A DNA stretch of 64,000 nucleotides from contig NW_020954701.1 of assembly GCF_900497805.2 (NCBI RefSeq), positions 1,318,305 to 1,382,304 of the forward strand, given 5' to 3'. The notes under the pieces were generated by a model. It was not told the origin of the DNA. It did not search any database and saw only the letters and a program-made list of their open reading frames with translations. Shown here one piece after another: positions 10,840 through 19,839 of the stretch (positions within the stretch are counted from its first letter, which is position 1; the number at the start of each line of letters is the position of its first letter). A program made the position numbers and the translations under genes. The stretch comes from Vombatus ursinus (taxonomy: Eukaryota > Chordata > Mammalia > Diprotodontia > Vombatidae).

Positions 10840-11435
10840 TGGTAGGGCTCACAAAGCTGGAAAGGCTCTATTACAGGCCTAACAAAAGACTTCATGTCCA
10901 TAGGAAGGCCAGCCTGACTAAGTTTAGATTCATTTGCTGCCAGAATTTTTCTTGGCCATAGCACAGGCTCTAATTAAGACTATCAAAGTGTGAATAGAGT
11001 TTTAATCTGTGTCAGATAAGAGAGTATGAATGCATTTAATAACAGTTACTATTAGTAGTAGTAAGATTACAATGTTCTTTCCTCACAGAAATCCTATCAT
11101 ATGACTAACACAAATATCACTAGCCCTGCTCTGGAAATGAAGTAAGTGGGCAAGTAATCTCTGAAAATAACACATTAAACTGGCATTTAAACCCAATCCT
11201 TATGATTGAGCATTCAGCATTCTTTCTAATCCCAATGCCTCTGTTGAAATAACATCACAGATCCTTAAAGCAAAAAACTAAGTAAGATATTGCCCATTGA
11301 AGTTTAACATTGATAGCAATAAGCACATATCAGTACTGAGTAAAATGAATTTTCCTATTGTTATAACAATTATGGGGTAATTATTAATAATATTATTTAC
11401 TAAGGGTTATTACTAATAGCTAACTTAAATCTCTC
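10840..11435. other. Unassigned DNA
   Basis: 10840-10970 has an unusual GC-balanced text ('ggaaaggctctattacaggc') unlike the AT-rich flanks. It could be an unknown repeat. The remainder shows nothing I recognise. Confidence 0.35.
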
Positions 11436-11439
11436 TTTA

Positions 11440-11655
11440 ATGTTTTTTTAAAGTGTTTTACATATATTATATCATTTGATCCTCTCAACAGCTCTGAGGG
11501 TGGTACTTTTATTATTCCCATTTCACAGGTAAGGAAACTGAGGCTCAAATGGCTTACTCTGAATAACAAAGCTAGTAAGTATCTGAGGCTTGATTGAAAC
11601 CTAAGTTCCTAATACCAAGTCCAGCCTTCGGTCCACTATCTTGAGATGCCTACCA
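11440..11655 (-). repeat. MIR-type SINE
   Basis: 'tcatttgatcctctcaacag', 'ttcacaggtaaggaaactga', 'gtccactatc': reversed MIR from tail to head. Confidence 0.85.
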
Positions 11656-11664
11656 TAATTAGAT

Positions 11665-11870
11665 TAATTAGGTAGAGTGGAAAAAGTATTGAAGTTGGAA
11701 TTAGGAGGCATAGGTTTGAGTCCCAGTTCTGACATCTACTAGCTATATGACCACAAGCCTCTTTGAGCCTCAATTTCTTCATCTATAAAATAAGGATAAT
11801 CTTGTTTATACTCTCTCCATAATAGTGTTATGAGGAAAGTATTTGTGAGCCTTAAGGATTATCATTCTGT
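11665..11870 (+). repeat. MIR-type SINE
   Basis: 'gaattaggaggcataggttt', 'tgacatctactagctatatg', 'ttcttcatctataaaataag'. It lies head to head with the preceding MIR. Confidence 0.8.
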
Positions 11871-11936
11871 CTTCCACGTGGACTTATAAATTATGCTAAA
11901 AGTTGCCTTTCATGGTATTTGTTACTCATTAACATA

Positions 11937-12048
11937 GTGGCCCAGTGAATAGAGCACTGGGCCTGGAGTCAGGAGGACCTGAATTCCAGTCCGGCCTCAG
12001 ACACTTACACAAAAGGGACTTAATAAATGTTTGTTGATTGATTGTCAA
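11937..12048 (+). repeat. Internally deleted tRNA-SINE
   Basis: Head 'gagcactgggcctggagtca' and CORE start 'ggcctcagacacttac' join directly to 'gggacttaataaatgtttgt', an L2/MIR-like terminus, with the middle missing. Confidence 0.75.
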
Positions 12049-12445
12049 TTAGGAAATAGGCATTACTGAAGTGCCTCTCATTGTGTTAAAAACATTAAGT
12101 GCCTCTATTATATTTTGTCAATATTTTTTAACTGTGAAGCAATTCAATAATTAAGCCAAATTGCAAAGTGATTAGTATCTCTGACAAATCATACATCAGT
12201 CTTCCAGTTTTCTTCAGCACCTAAATAATGACTGTTAAGTAGGGTTTGTTTTGTGGACTACTCTCAGGGGACTTTGAAAATGACCTGAATTACTCTGTTT
12301 TACTGCCAAATCTCTATTTCGTGCACCTTTGCAGTTCACTGGAGGGTAGAAATGTGCCATGAAATGAGGAAGTGTTGCCTGTATCCTGGAATATGTAAAA
12401 GTAGAATCTACCTTAAAAAAAATTGATCATATTCATTCATTCATT

Positions 12446-12582
12446 CTTTTTTTGGCAAGTCAATCACGGTTAAGTGACTTGCCCAGGGTCACACAGCTAG
12501 TAAGTGTTAGGGGCTAGATTTGAACTCAAGTCCTCCTGACTCTAGGGCTGGTGTTCTATCCACTGTGCTACCTAGCTGCCCC
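12446..12582 (-). repeat. WSINE1-like SINE
   Basis: T-run, 'gttaagtgacttgcccaggg', 'tgaactcaagtcctcctgac', 'gtgctacctagctgcccc'. ATTC-rich direct repeats on each side (about 12430-12445 and 12583-12600) look like its target duplication. Confidence 0.85.
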
Positions 12583-12664
12583 TCATTCATCCATTCTTTC
12601 GAATTTTTTTTTAATGATTTATATGTTGATATGCCTAAGGAGTCCCAGAACCTAATCCCACATG

Positions 12665-12770
12665 GTTTTAGGACTGTAATAATGACAACAATAATGATGA
12701 TAACTGACACTGATTTTATAAAGTGCTTTAAAGTTTGCAAAGTACTTTCCACAAATAATCTTTGTACTGA
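12665..12770 (-). repeat. MIR tail fragment
   Basis: 'aataatgatgataactgaca' and 'ttataaagtgctttaaagtttg' form the reversed MIR 3' end. Confidence 0.6.
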
Positions 12771-12774
12771 CTTA

Positions 12775-13135
12775 TATGTTTGGCTATATAGAGTGAAAAG
12801 AAAGGAAAACATTCTACTCTCTTTTGGTCTGCTCCTACCCTTGAAATATGGGCAGGCTGCACTTTCCCTGATACTCCATTTTTTTCACCCACTGGGCCAG
12901 ATCTGCTCCCTAGTTATCGTCCTCAATATACCCCATGAGAAAGTATGCTGCCTGAGCTTGAGAGAAAACAATTGGGAGGACAATATGACTCAAAATGTCC
13001 ATTTCCCCTTATCAAGTATCAATGGCAACTGGCTTGCTTTTCACCCAAGGGAAACACAGAATCCACCGGCTTGACCTATTTGGGTATATTTGTAAAAGTT
13101 AATACATAAAAACATTATCTGTGTTTTATTGTGTG
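12775..13135. other. Unassigned DNA
   Basis: Carries the 3' half of the longest open frame of the window (12520-13074, 184 codons). That frame begins inside a SINE and shows no domain, so I do not call a gene. Confidence 0.4.
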
Positions 13136-13345
13136 CAGCTAGGTGGTGCCTGGAATAAAGAAGACTCCTCTTCATGAGTTCAAATCTGGCCTCAGACACT
13201 TACTAGCTGTGTGACCTCTATTTGTCTCAGTTTCTTGCTCTGTAAAATGAGTTGGAGAAGGAAATGGCAAACCACTCCAGTATCTTTGCCAAGAAAACAC
13301 CAAATGGTGTCACAAAGAATTGTACACAACCGAACAACAATAACA
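13136..13345 (+). repeat. Mar-1 type CORE-SINE
   Basis: 'agctaggtggtgcctgg', 'cacttactagctgtgtgacc', 'ggcaaaccactccagtatct', 'aacaacaataac' end. A short internal deletion follows the CORE. Confidence 0.85.
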
Positions 13346-13429
13346 ACTGTTTTATTGTATTTTTATTTTGTTAAATATTTCCCAATTGCATTTTAATCTG
13401 GTTCATATCACTCACACTCATTAGTGTCG

Positions 13430-13595
13430 TGAGCTAAGTGTCAGGCTGGCATGTGTTTGACATATCGGATCTTGATCAATCCCTTCATTTTCTAGGTAAG
13501 GAAACTGAGAACCAAGAGGTTAAAATTGCTTGCTCATGCCAAGATTTAAACCAGGTCATGTGACTCCAAATCCATCACATTTTTACCCTTTAACA
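13430..13595 (-). repeat. MIR-type SINE
   Basis: 'cattttctaggtaaggaaac', then 'ttaaaccaggtcatgtgact': reversed MIR, diverged. Confidence 0.65.
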
Positions 13596-13599
13596 CTCT

Positions 13600-14270
13600 T
13601 CTTTTCAAATGTCAAACTCATTTTCCATTCTCTTGCTTTGCTACTAAGGTATGCCTGAGTAATTTTAAAATCCAAGACAAATTGATATATAAAACTCAAT
13701 GGCCCACTTTGTTGCTTTGAAGTTTTCTGCTTTGAATTTGTTAAAAGATTTATTTGTTTTCTCTTTAGAAAAATACACTTGCCAATGGCATCAAAGAGGT
13801 TGGTATTTAAATAGGTACCCATAATCCAAACTGATGACACAAATGAGTCTTTGTTCAGTTGGCCCATGGCCAGCATGTTAATTATTCTTTAGAGAGCAAA
13901 GAGTAAGGCTTGCAGTGAGGACCAGTGGAGCACTTAAGAAGATATTCTTGACTTTTGTAACGACAGGGAAGGAATGTCCAAGGTCAGAGAGGCTTTCATT
14001 CATTCATTCATTCAGCATGCTAAATCACCTGTAGGGGTGGGATGGGGTTAGTTTTTCTCAGTGAACAAAGGAAGGTCAGGGATGGGGATGGTGAGGAAAT
14101 ACACTTGCAGAGACTCAGATTCTCCCTCCTTCCAGGCCTAAGCCAGCCTGGAGGGTGGGCATCCAAGAGAGAAGTAACAGTCTAGGCTTAGGCTGCTGCA
14201 ACAGGAGAAACTTTGGGAAACCTTGGAGGTGGGCAGGGCTTTCTCCCAGTTCAGCACCATATTTCCATCT
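13600..14270. other. Unassigned DNA
   Basis: Contains a short ATTC repeat at 13996-14013. Nothing else recognised. Confidence 0.4.
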
Positions 14271-14274
14271 GCCA

Positions 14275-14395
14275 GGTCCTGGCTCTGCCATTTATTCTCT
14301 GTGTGATCTAGGGTAAGTTATTTCCTCCCCCTTCAGTTACCTTGTCTGAAAAATGAGGGGATCTTCCAGCTAGAGATGACCTTTAGTGTGACAAC
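14275..14395 (+). repeat. MIR3-like SINE
   Basis: 'ctggctctgccatttattct' , 'gtgtgatctagggtaagtta', 'gatcttccagctagagatga'. Confidence 0.65.
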
Positions 14396-14399
14396 ATTC

Positions 14400-15240
14400 A
14401 GCTGCTCCCTGAACCCTGTCTCCTTCTTACAGGTATCCTGTGGTACTTTTTGATAATTGTTTAAAAATAGGTTTTCTTTAAGATTAAGACTAAATTAATC
14501 TCTTTGCATTACATGTCTAATCTCTCCTTGAAGATGGCTCTCATGTCCCTTCTCCCCTTTTCTTTCCTAGGATATCATATTCAGTTCCTTCAACCAATTC
14601 CGAAATGGCATGAACTTGAGACTTTTCACTACCTCGTTTGCTCTATTCTGACTCTCTCCAGTTTGTCAATGTGCCTCCTAAAATGTGCCACTGAGAAATA
14701 AATACAAGGCTCTAGATGTGATCTACCAGGGCAGAGTACAACAGCGCTATTACTTTCTTAATTCTGAAAGCATAGTGGATAGAATGCTGGCCCTAGAGTC
14801 AGGAAGACTCATCTTCCTGAGTTCAAATGTGGCCTCAGACACATACTAGCTGTGTGATCCTGGGCAAATCACTTAACCCTCTCTGCCTCAGTTTCCTTAT
14901 CTATAAAATAAGCTGGAGAAGGAAAAGGCAAACCACGTCAGTGTCTTTGCCAAGAAAATGCCAAATGGGGTCATGAAGAGTTGGACACGACTGAAACCGT
15001 TGAACAGCAAATATCTCCGTTAATGCAGCCCAAGACAGCATTAGGTTTTTTTTTGGCTGTTAAAACACGTTGTTGACTCACAATGATCTTGGGACCTACT
15101 AAAACCCTCAGATCTTTGTTCTGCCTAGCCATACTTTTCTTTTTCAACCTTCCTCCCACTAACTGTGAAGGCTTAAAAAATTTCTTCAAATGCTTCATAA
15201 TAGGTTGCCTCAACCTTATATGGCGAGAGGATGAAGCTGT
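14400..15240 (-). repeat. CR1/L3 LINE 3' part, antisense
   Basis: The plus strand reads 'ttcaaccaattccgaaatgg', 'tccagtttgtcaatgtgcct', 'gatgtgatctaccagggcag', then after a SINE 'gcccaagacagcattagg' and 'cccagatctt' like wording. That is the order of the reversed CR1/L3 3' region. A Mar-1 SINE splits it at 14767-15009. Confidence 0.75.
14767..15009 (+). repeat. Mar-1 type CORE-SINE in CR1/L3
   Basis: 'catagtggatagaatgctgg', 'acatactagctgtgtgatcc', 'aagaaaatgccaaatggggt', 'cgttgaacagcaa'. Near full length. Confidence 0.9.
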
Positions 15241-15244
15241 TTGT

Positions 15245-16375
15245 TTTAGAGCAATAAAGTGTCCGTAAGAGCATAATAAAATTAAATGGAAGAATATTTT
15301 GGCCAGATGATTTACATGTTCTCTTTCAATTAATTAAAAATTATTCCAAGATCAGAATCTACCTTTTCTTCTCAGTATCTTAAAATAATAAAATGACTAG
15401 GAGAAACCAACCTGAAGCAGAGTACAAAATGTATTTTCTTGTTTTAACTCACCACCAAAAAAAAAATAAACCTCACAGGAAAACTGTAAGTATAATAAAG
15501 AAATCACAGATGGTATTCCTCAAAATATATGCAACAGTATCTCTCTGACTTCATTTAAAAACCCATTTTCTTTGCAGTTTGGCTTCAAAGTCAATATTTT
15601 GGTCATTTAGCAAATTTTGCTGTCTTAAATGTTTTTATGTCTTGACAAAGTCTGTAAAGGAATAATTTATTATTATTAAACAATGTCTAATACATACAAA
15701 AATGGCTCCCAAAGTTTTTTTTAAAGGTTTTGAAAACAAATTTTAAAATGAAAATATTTATTTGAAAATAGGAAAGGACTTCATACCTGTATCAGCAGGC
15801 AGTTTATCATGGCATAAGTATGGATGCCTTTTCCCTTTTTTTTAAAATTCTTCAGTGAGTAATGATATCTAATCTGAAGTATTTCATGCTTGGGATGACA
15901 TGTCTAATTAAACTTGAAAACTGATGTTTAATGATGTTCAAATTTAAAATGGTATTTAATTCCAAGAATAAGATATTATGGATCAAATGTAATTCTACTG
16001 CTTTGTTAAAAAGTGGAAAGATTTGGTTAATGGCTTTCTTTTCCCCTTGTCCCCCTCTCCATTGAAGATATGAAGTCACTCAGTTTTTATTATTTATAGT
16101 ATGCCTCAAAACATGCTCAAATGAATCTGTGATCTCAACTATTTCAGTGTTCTCTCTGATGACACAGATTGGGACTCATCTATAGTTGCCTTCTGTAACT
16201 CTTGTCCAAGTTTGCCACAGACGACCTACCCAACATTCTGGAGACCTTCCTTGTTTTCTTCTGATATAGCAAAATTATGACTGGAGAACTCAGGCCATGT
16301 GACTAGGCCATCTTATTATTTTTTTTAATCATACATTTCCCTGATGACAATTTTTATTTCTATTCTCGGAATAGA
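15245..16375. other. AT-rich unassigned DNA
   Basis: Over 1.1 kb of AT-rich sequence with A- and T-runs and no repeat family or coding signal that I can identify. It is one of the longest stretches without a recognised repeat. Confidence 0.4.
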
Positions 16376-16379
16376 AATA

Positions 16380-16628
16380 AATTGTTCAATTGTTTTTCAG
16401 TCATATCTGATTCTTCTTGACCCCATTTGGGGTTTTCTTGTTAAAGACAATGGAATGGTTTGGCATTTTCTTCTCCAGCTCATTTTATAGATGAGGAAAC
16501 TGAGGCCATCAGGGTTAAGTGACTTACCCAGGGTCACACAGCTAGTATCTAAGATTGGATTTGAACTCACAAAGATGATTTTTTTCCTGACTCCAGGCCT
16601 GGCATTCTATCCACTGTGCCACCTAGGT
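16380..16628 (-). repeat. Mar-1 type CORE-SINE
   Basis: 'gaccccatttggggttttct', 'cattttatagatgaggaaac', 'acccagggtcacacagctag', 'ccactgtgccacctag': full-length reversed copy. Confidence 0.9.
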
Positions 16629-16629
16629 T

Positions 16630-17110
16630 GTTATATATTACAGACAGCTCACATCTACCCTGTGCCTTTATATTACCCTCCATGTGATAATTCATCTTCA
16701 ATTCTTTGGATATTTTTATATTTGACCATGTCACTCCCTTTCTCAATGAACTGTAATGTCTTCCTATTACTAGCATCAAATACAAATGTTGGCTTGGCAT
16801 TTAAAGCTCTTCACAACCTGGCCTCATCCTACCTTTCCAGCCTTATTATACGGTGTTCCTCTCCCTGTTCTTGCTCTATTGCTGCTCCCCACACAGCACT
16901 CCATTGTTTCTTTCTCTGCCTTTGAACTAGCTGTTCCCCGTCCTTGGAATGACCTCACTTCTTAGCTCTCCCACTTGGAATCTTTGGTCTCCTTCAGGAC
17001 TTAGCTCAAGTGCCACAACGAAAGTGGCTCCTCTAGCTATTAGCGTCATCTTTCCTGACAAGATAGCCTTGTATCAACTCTGTGTTTTGGGTATGCCCAT
17101 GTAAAACGTC
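16630..17110 (+). repeat. L2 3' half
   Basis: 'gcatttaaagctcttcacaa', 'ctggcctcatcctacctttc', 'tttgaactagctgttccccg', 'ggaatgacctcactt', 'caggacttagctcaagtgcc': the order of the L2 C-terminal and 3' region. Confidence 0.8.
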
Positions 17111-17539
17111 TATTGATTACCCTACCCTACTTAAAAATAATTGCTTTTGTTCAGTGAGAACACTCCTGTATTGACTCAATCAACCATTCAATTGGCTTGT
17201 TGTGAACAAAGCTGGGCACCTCATTGAATCAATCAAAGACATGTCAACTTGGTGCAACAGGCGGTCTGTTCCAAGTGGTTGAGGCAATTTGATTATACCT
17301 TGTGAGGCCTGGATACAACAAAGTGCTCTCCCAGTTTAGAATTGAAGAGGCTAAGTGCACTTAGCAAATGCTTACAGATGATTGATTTCCCAGTAAGCCA
17401 AGGGTTTACTGACTCAAGTGCTTTTTAGATTACCATGATCTCCTCATTATGGCAGTTGATTTGCATTGGTTATACTTGTGTATGAAATTATAATCACCAT
17501 TGATGTGTTTTCTTCCATCGATTACTCATTTTTCATTAT
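17111..17539. other. Unassigned DNA
   Basis: No repeat or gene recognised. It ends at the target site of the KH retrocopy. Confidence 0.4.
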
Positions 17540-17550
17540 CAGTATTTTTT

Positions 17551-18040
17551 TTTTTTAGGAAAAAAAAACATAATTTATTTGTATAAAATTAACAAAAACC
17601 AGCTGGGCTGCATATTACTTATTTTCCTGAATGGACATCTGGGCAATAGCCTTCTGTGCTTCATCTGTAGTGTCGGGGAGGCTGCTGGATACCATCTGAT
17701 GACACATTCAACCAGCTCTTTTGCTCTAATTCTATAGTGGCTGCTTCCAAAAACTTGCACCTCTGCTTTTTTGGTCTTTTCACCCATCTTCCTCTTGATT
17801 GAATAGATCTATTTTAATCTGAGCCCCGGAAAGGGTCTCCATTGCTCGAATCCTCAATCCTTTCGTCCCTATAAGGGCCCCCACGAGCCGAGCCTCAACC
17901 AGGAACCGCGAAGGGCCTTTTTCTAGAGGCTTGGGTCTCTGTCTCCGAGGATGGAACTGGTTATAGTCTTCTCGAACAAGCTGGTTGCTCATGGTGGCCT
18001 TGGGACGCAGGTGAAGCAGGCCAAGAGCGGAGGAAAGACT
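17551..18040 (-). pseudogene. Processed retrocopy of a small KH-domain protein gene
   Basis: A complete mRNA-like unit on the minus strand. A 48 nt leader ends in GCCACC directly before the ATG at 17992, an optimal start context. The coding part runs to a TAA at 17617-17615 and would give about 125 residues. AATAAA follows at 17579-17574 and a T-run (the poly(A)) at 17545-17556. The repeat 'cagtatttttt' at 17540-17550 and 18041-18051 is the target duplication, its left copy merging into the poly(A). The frame has an extra base near 17787 and a compensating shift between about 17700 and 17720, so the start and end frames agree (both distances from 17992 are multiples of 3). Residues about 30-60 resemble a KH fold: 'FLVEARLVGALIGTKGLRI' has a GxxG loop (GTKG), and 'AEVQVFGSSHYRIRAKELV' resembles the later beta strand and helix. 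The layout and spacing recall the small KH proteins DPPA5, OOEP and KHDC1, but those usually lack a good GxxG, so the parent is not identified. About ten CpGs survive in its 5' half, which argues for a young insertion. Confidence 0.75.
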
Positions 18041-18149
18041 CAGTATTTTTTAAAAAATAGCTCAGGATTGAATTCTTTCAACTACATGTTGTATTTTTTT
18101 TTCTCCTTTCTTCTAGCTTTGTACTCATTTCAATCTTTGCTCAAATAAA

Positions 18150-18385
18150 GTGGCATAGTGGATAAGATGCCAGGTCTGGAGTCAGGAAGGCATCTTCATG
18201 AGTTCAAATCTGGTCTCAGACACTTCTTAGCTATGTCACCCTGGGCAAGGCACTTAACCCTGTTGGCCTCAGTTCTTCATCTATAAAATGAGCTGGAGAA
18301 GGAAATGGCAAACCACTCCAGTATCTTTGCTAACAAAACCCTAAGTGGAGAGTTGGACACAACTGAAAAACTATTGAACGGTTAC
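18150..18385 (+). repeat. Mar-1 type CORE-SINE
   Basis: 'agtggcatagtggataagat', 'cttcttagctatgtcaccct', 'aaatgagctggagaaggaaa', 'gagttggacacaactgaaaa'. Confidence 0.9.
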
Positions 18386-18389
18386 ATAA

Positions 18390-19430
18390 GAAGGTGATAG
18401 GCTGATTATACAGGTATTTGATTCATGAATGACTCCACATTAGTAATGAATCACTTCCTCTCTGTTAAATATAATCACTGTGAGTATTCAGTACCTATTA
18501 AGTCCATTGTTTTCTTTCCTATGGCTTTTAAAAAAAATTCTGAACTTAAACACAAGAAAGGACATTTCTGTACACACAGCAGAATACAAAAAGAGGGCTC
18601 TAGGAGACTATAAATCTCCATTTTGTAATGTCTGCTTTTTAAATTTTTTAAAAAAAGGTGTATAATGTATATTCACATGTTTCTTTTAGAACTGACCTGA
18701 ACCATATGAACTTTAAGGTTACATGGGTCCTTGGCACATTTCAGATTGAACTAAGAAGCCACCCTGTGCCAATGGCCCCCTTTCCTATTCCCTTTGGGCT
18801 TCTGAGTCACCTCTTGAGCAGTTGTGGGGTGGACAAAGTCCCTTACTATAGTTTATCATTGGATTTCTTGGGTCTGGTGCAGACTTTATGGTTTTGCTGG
18901 AGTAGGTATGTGGAAGCCTCTGGGTAGCCTGCTGCTCATTCAGGCAGCTATTTTATACTCATTCCTGTCTCAAATAGACCCAGTAATGTAGAGGAGTGAG
19001 ACTTCTGTGCAGTCTACAAATCTTTGTACTACCTTATTCCCTTATGCTTAACCCATACTTTCTAATACGTCTTTCACCATCCTCACCTTCTGTCAGCTGG
19101 TTTCTTTTGTAGCAAGATTTCCAAGACCGATATGATCCAGAAACTCAAGTGCTATGTTCATATATTGATCACTGAACAAGAATTTCACCTGTAGAGTAAC
19201 AACAACATATCGAAGTTTACAAATAATCTAAAAATTGTGCTATTCTTAGCATCAGCTTTCCCCTTTTTTGACATTCTGCCACCATCAATGTAGAACTACA
19301 AGGTTTCTACATAAACCCTGGGTCTATTTTGTATTTTTGTTTGTTTCAAGTATTGTCATAGTGAAAGAATTTAAAGAGAAAGGCGAGAATTCACAAATAT
19401 TGATTAGTGACTGTATGCAAGTCAACTAGG
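18390..19430. other. Unassigned DNA
   Basis: About 1 kb without a repeat I can name, gene or RNA. Short A/T runs only. Confidence 0.4.
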
Positions 19431-19536
19431 CTAAGATTTGTTGCTTCCCTCAAGGGGCATATGGCCATAATGGTATTTATAATCTAGTTGAAGAGATAAG
19501 ACACTTATAGTGTTGAAGCAGGTGAATAGGAGTGAA

Positions 19537-19824
19537 GGTCTCCTGCCTGGCCTCTTGTCTTTTAGAGGAAGAGGAGATTCCATCGTGAACACAGTCTGTC
19601 TTTGGAGTAAGGAAAGAAGATCCATTCCATTGTGCCAATCTCCTCCTTTGGGGAAAAAGGAGAAACATTCCATTGCACACAAGTCTTCTGCCTTCTGGGG
19701 AAGGAAAGACACAATCAGGCCAGGTCTCCTGCTCGGATTCTTTCTTTTGGGCAAGAGAAGAAACACAATTCTATCATGCCAGGTCTCCTGCCCTTAGGAG
19801 AAGAGGAGAAATGCCATTCCATCA
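19537..19824 (+). repeat. Degenerate minisatellite upstream of L2
   Basis: Six imperfect units begin at about 19537, 19594, 19637, 19682, 19721 and 19780 (spacing 39-59 bp). Each has the theme 'ggtctcctgcc', then a G/A-rich 'ggggaaagaggaga', then 'cattccattgtgcca'. The array sits directly upstream of the L2 coding relic in the same orientation, so it may be a 5' UTR monomer array or an unrelated minisatellite. Confidence 0.6.
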
Positions 19825-19839
19825 GCTCTCCATCTCTGG

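Noticed and set aside
12520-13074. Longest open frame of the window (184 codons, plus strand)
   Set aside because: It begins inside a WSINE1-like SINE, crosses a MIR tail, and shows no domain, low-complexity constraint or codon bias. Chance frame.
16491-16925. 144-codon plus-strand frame
   Set aside because: Starts in a Mar-1 SINE and runs into L2. No independent coding evidence.
19431-19797. Overlapping frames on both strands suggesting a serine-rich repeat protein
   Set aside because: Produced by the degenerate tandem units. No start context, splice sites or conserved phase.
19537-19824. Regularly spaced units considered as a CRISPR-like array
   Set aside because: Units are diverged and contiguous, without identical repeats or unique spacers, and the context is mammalian.
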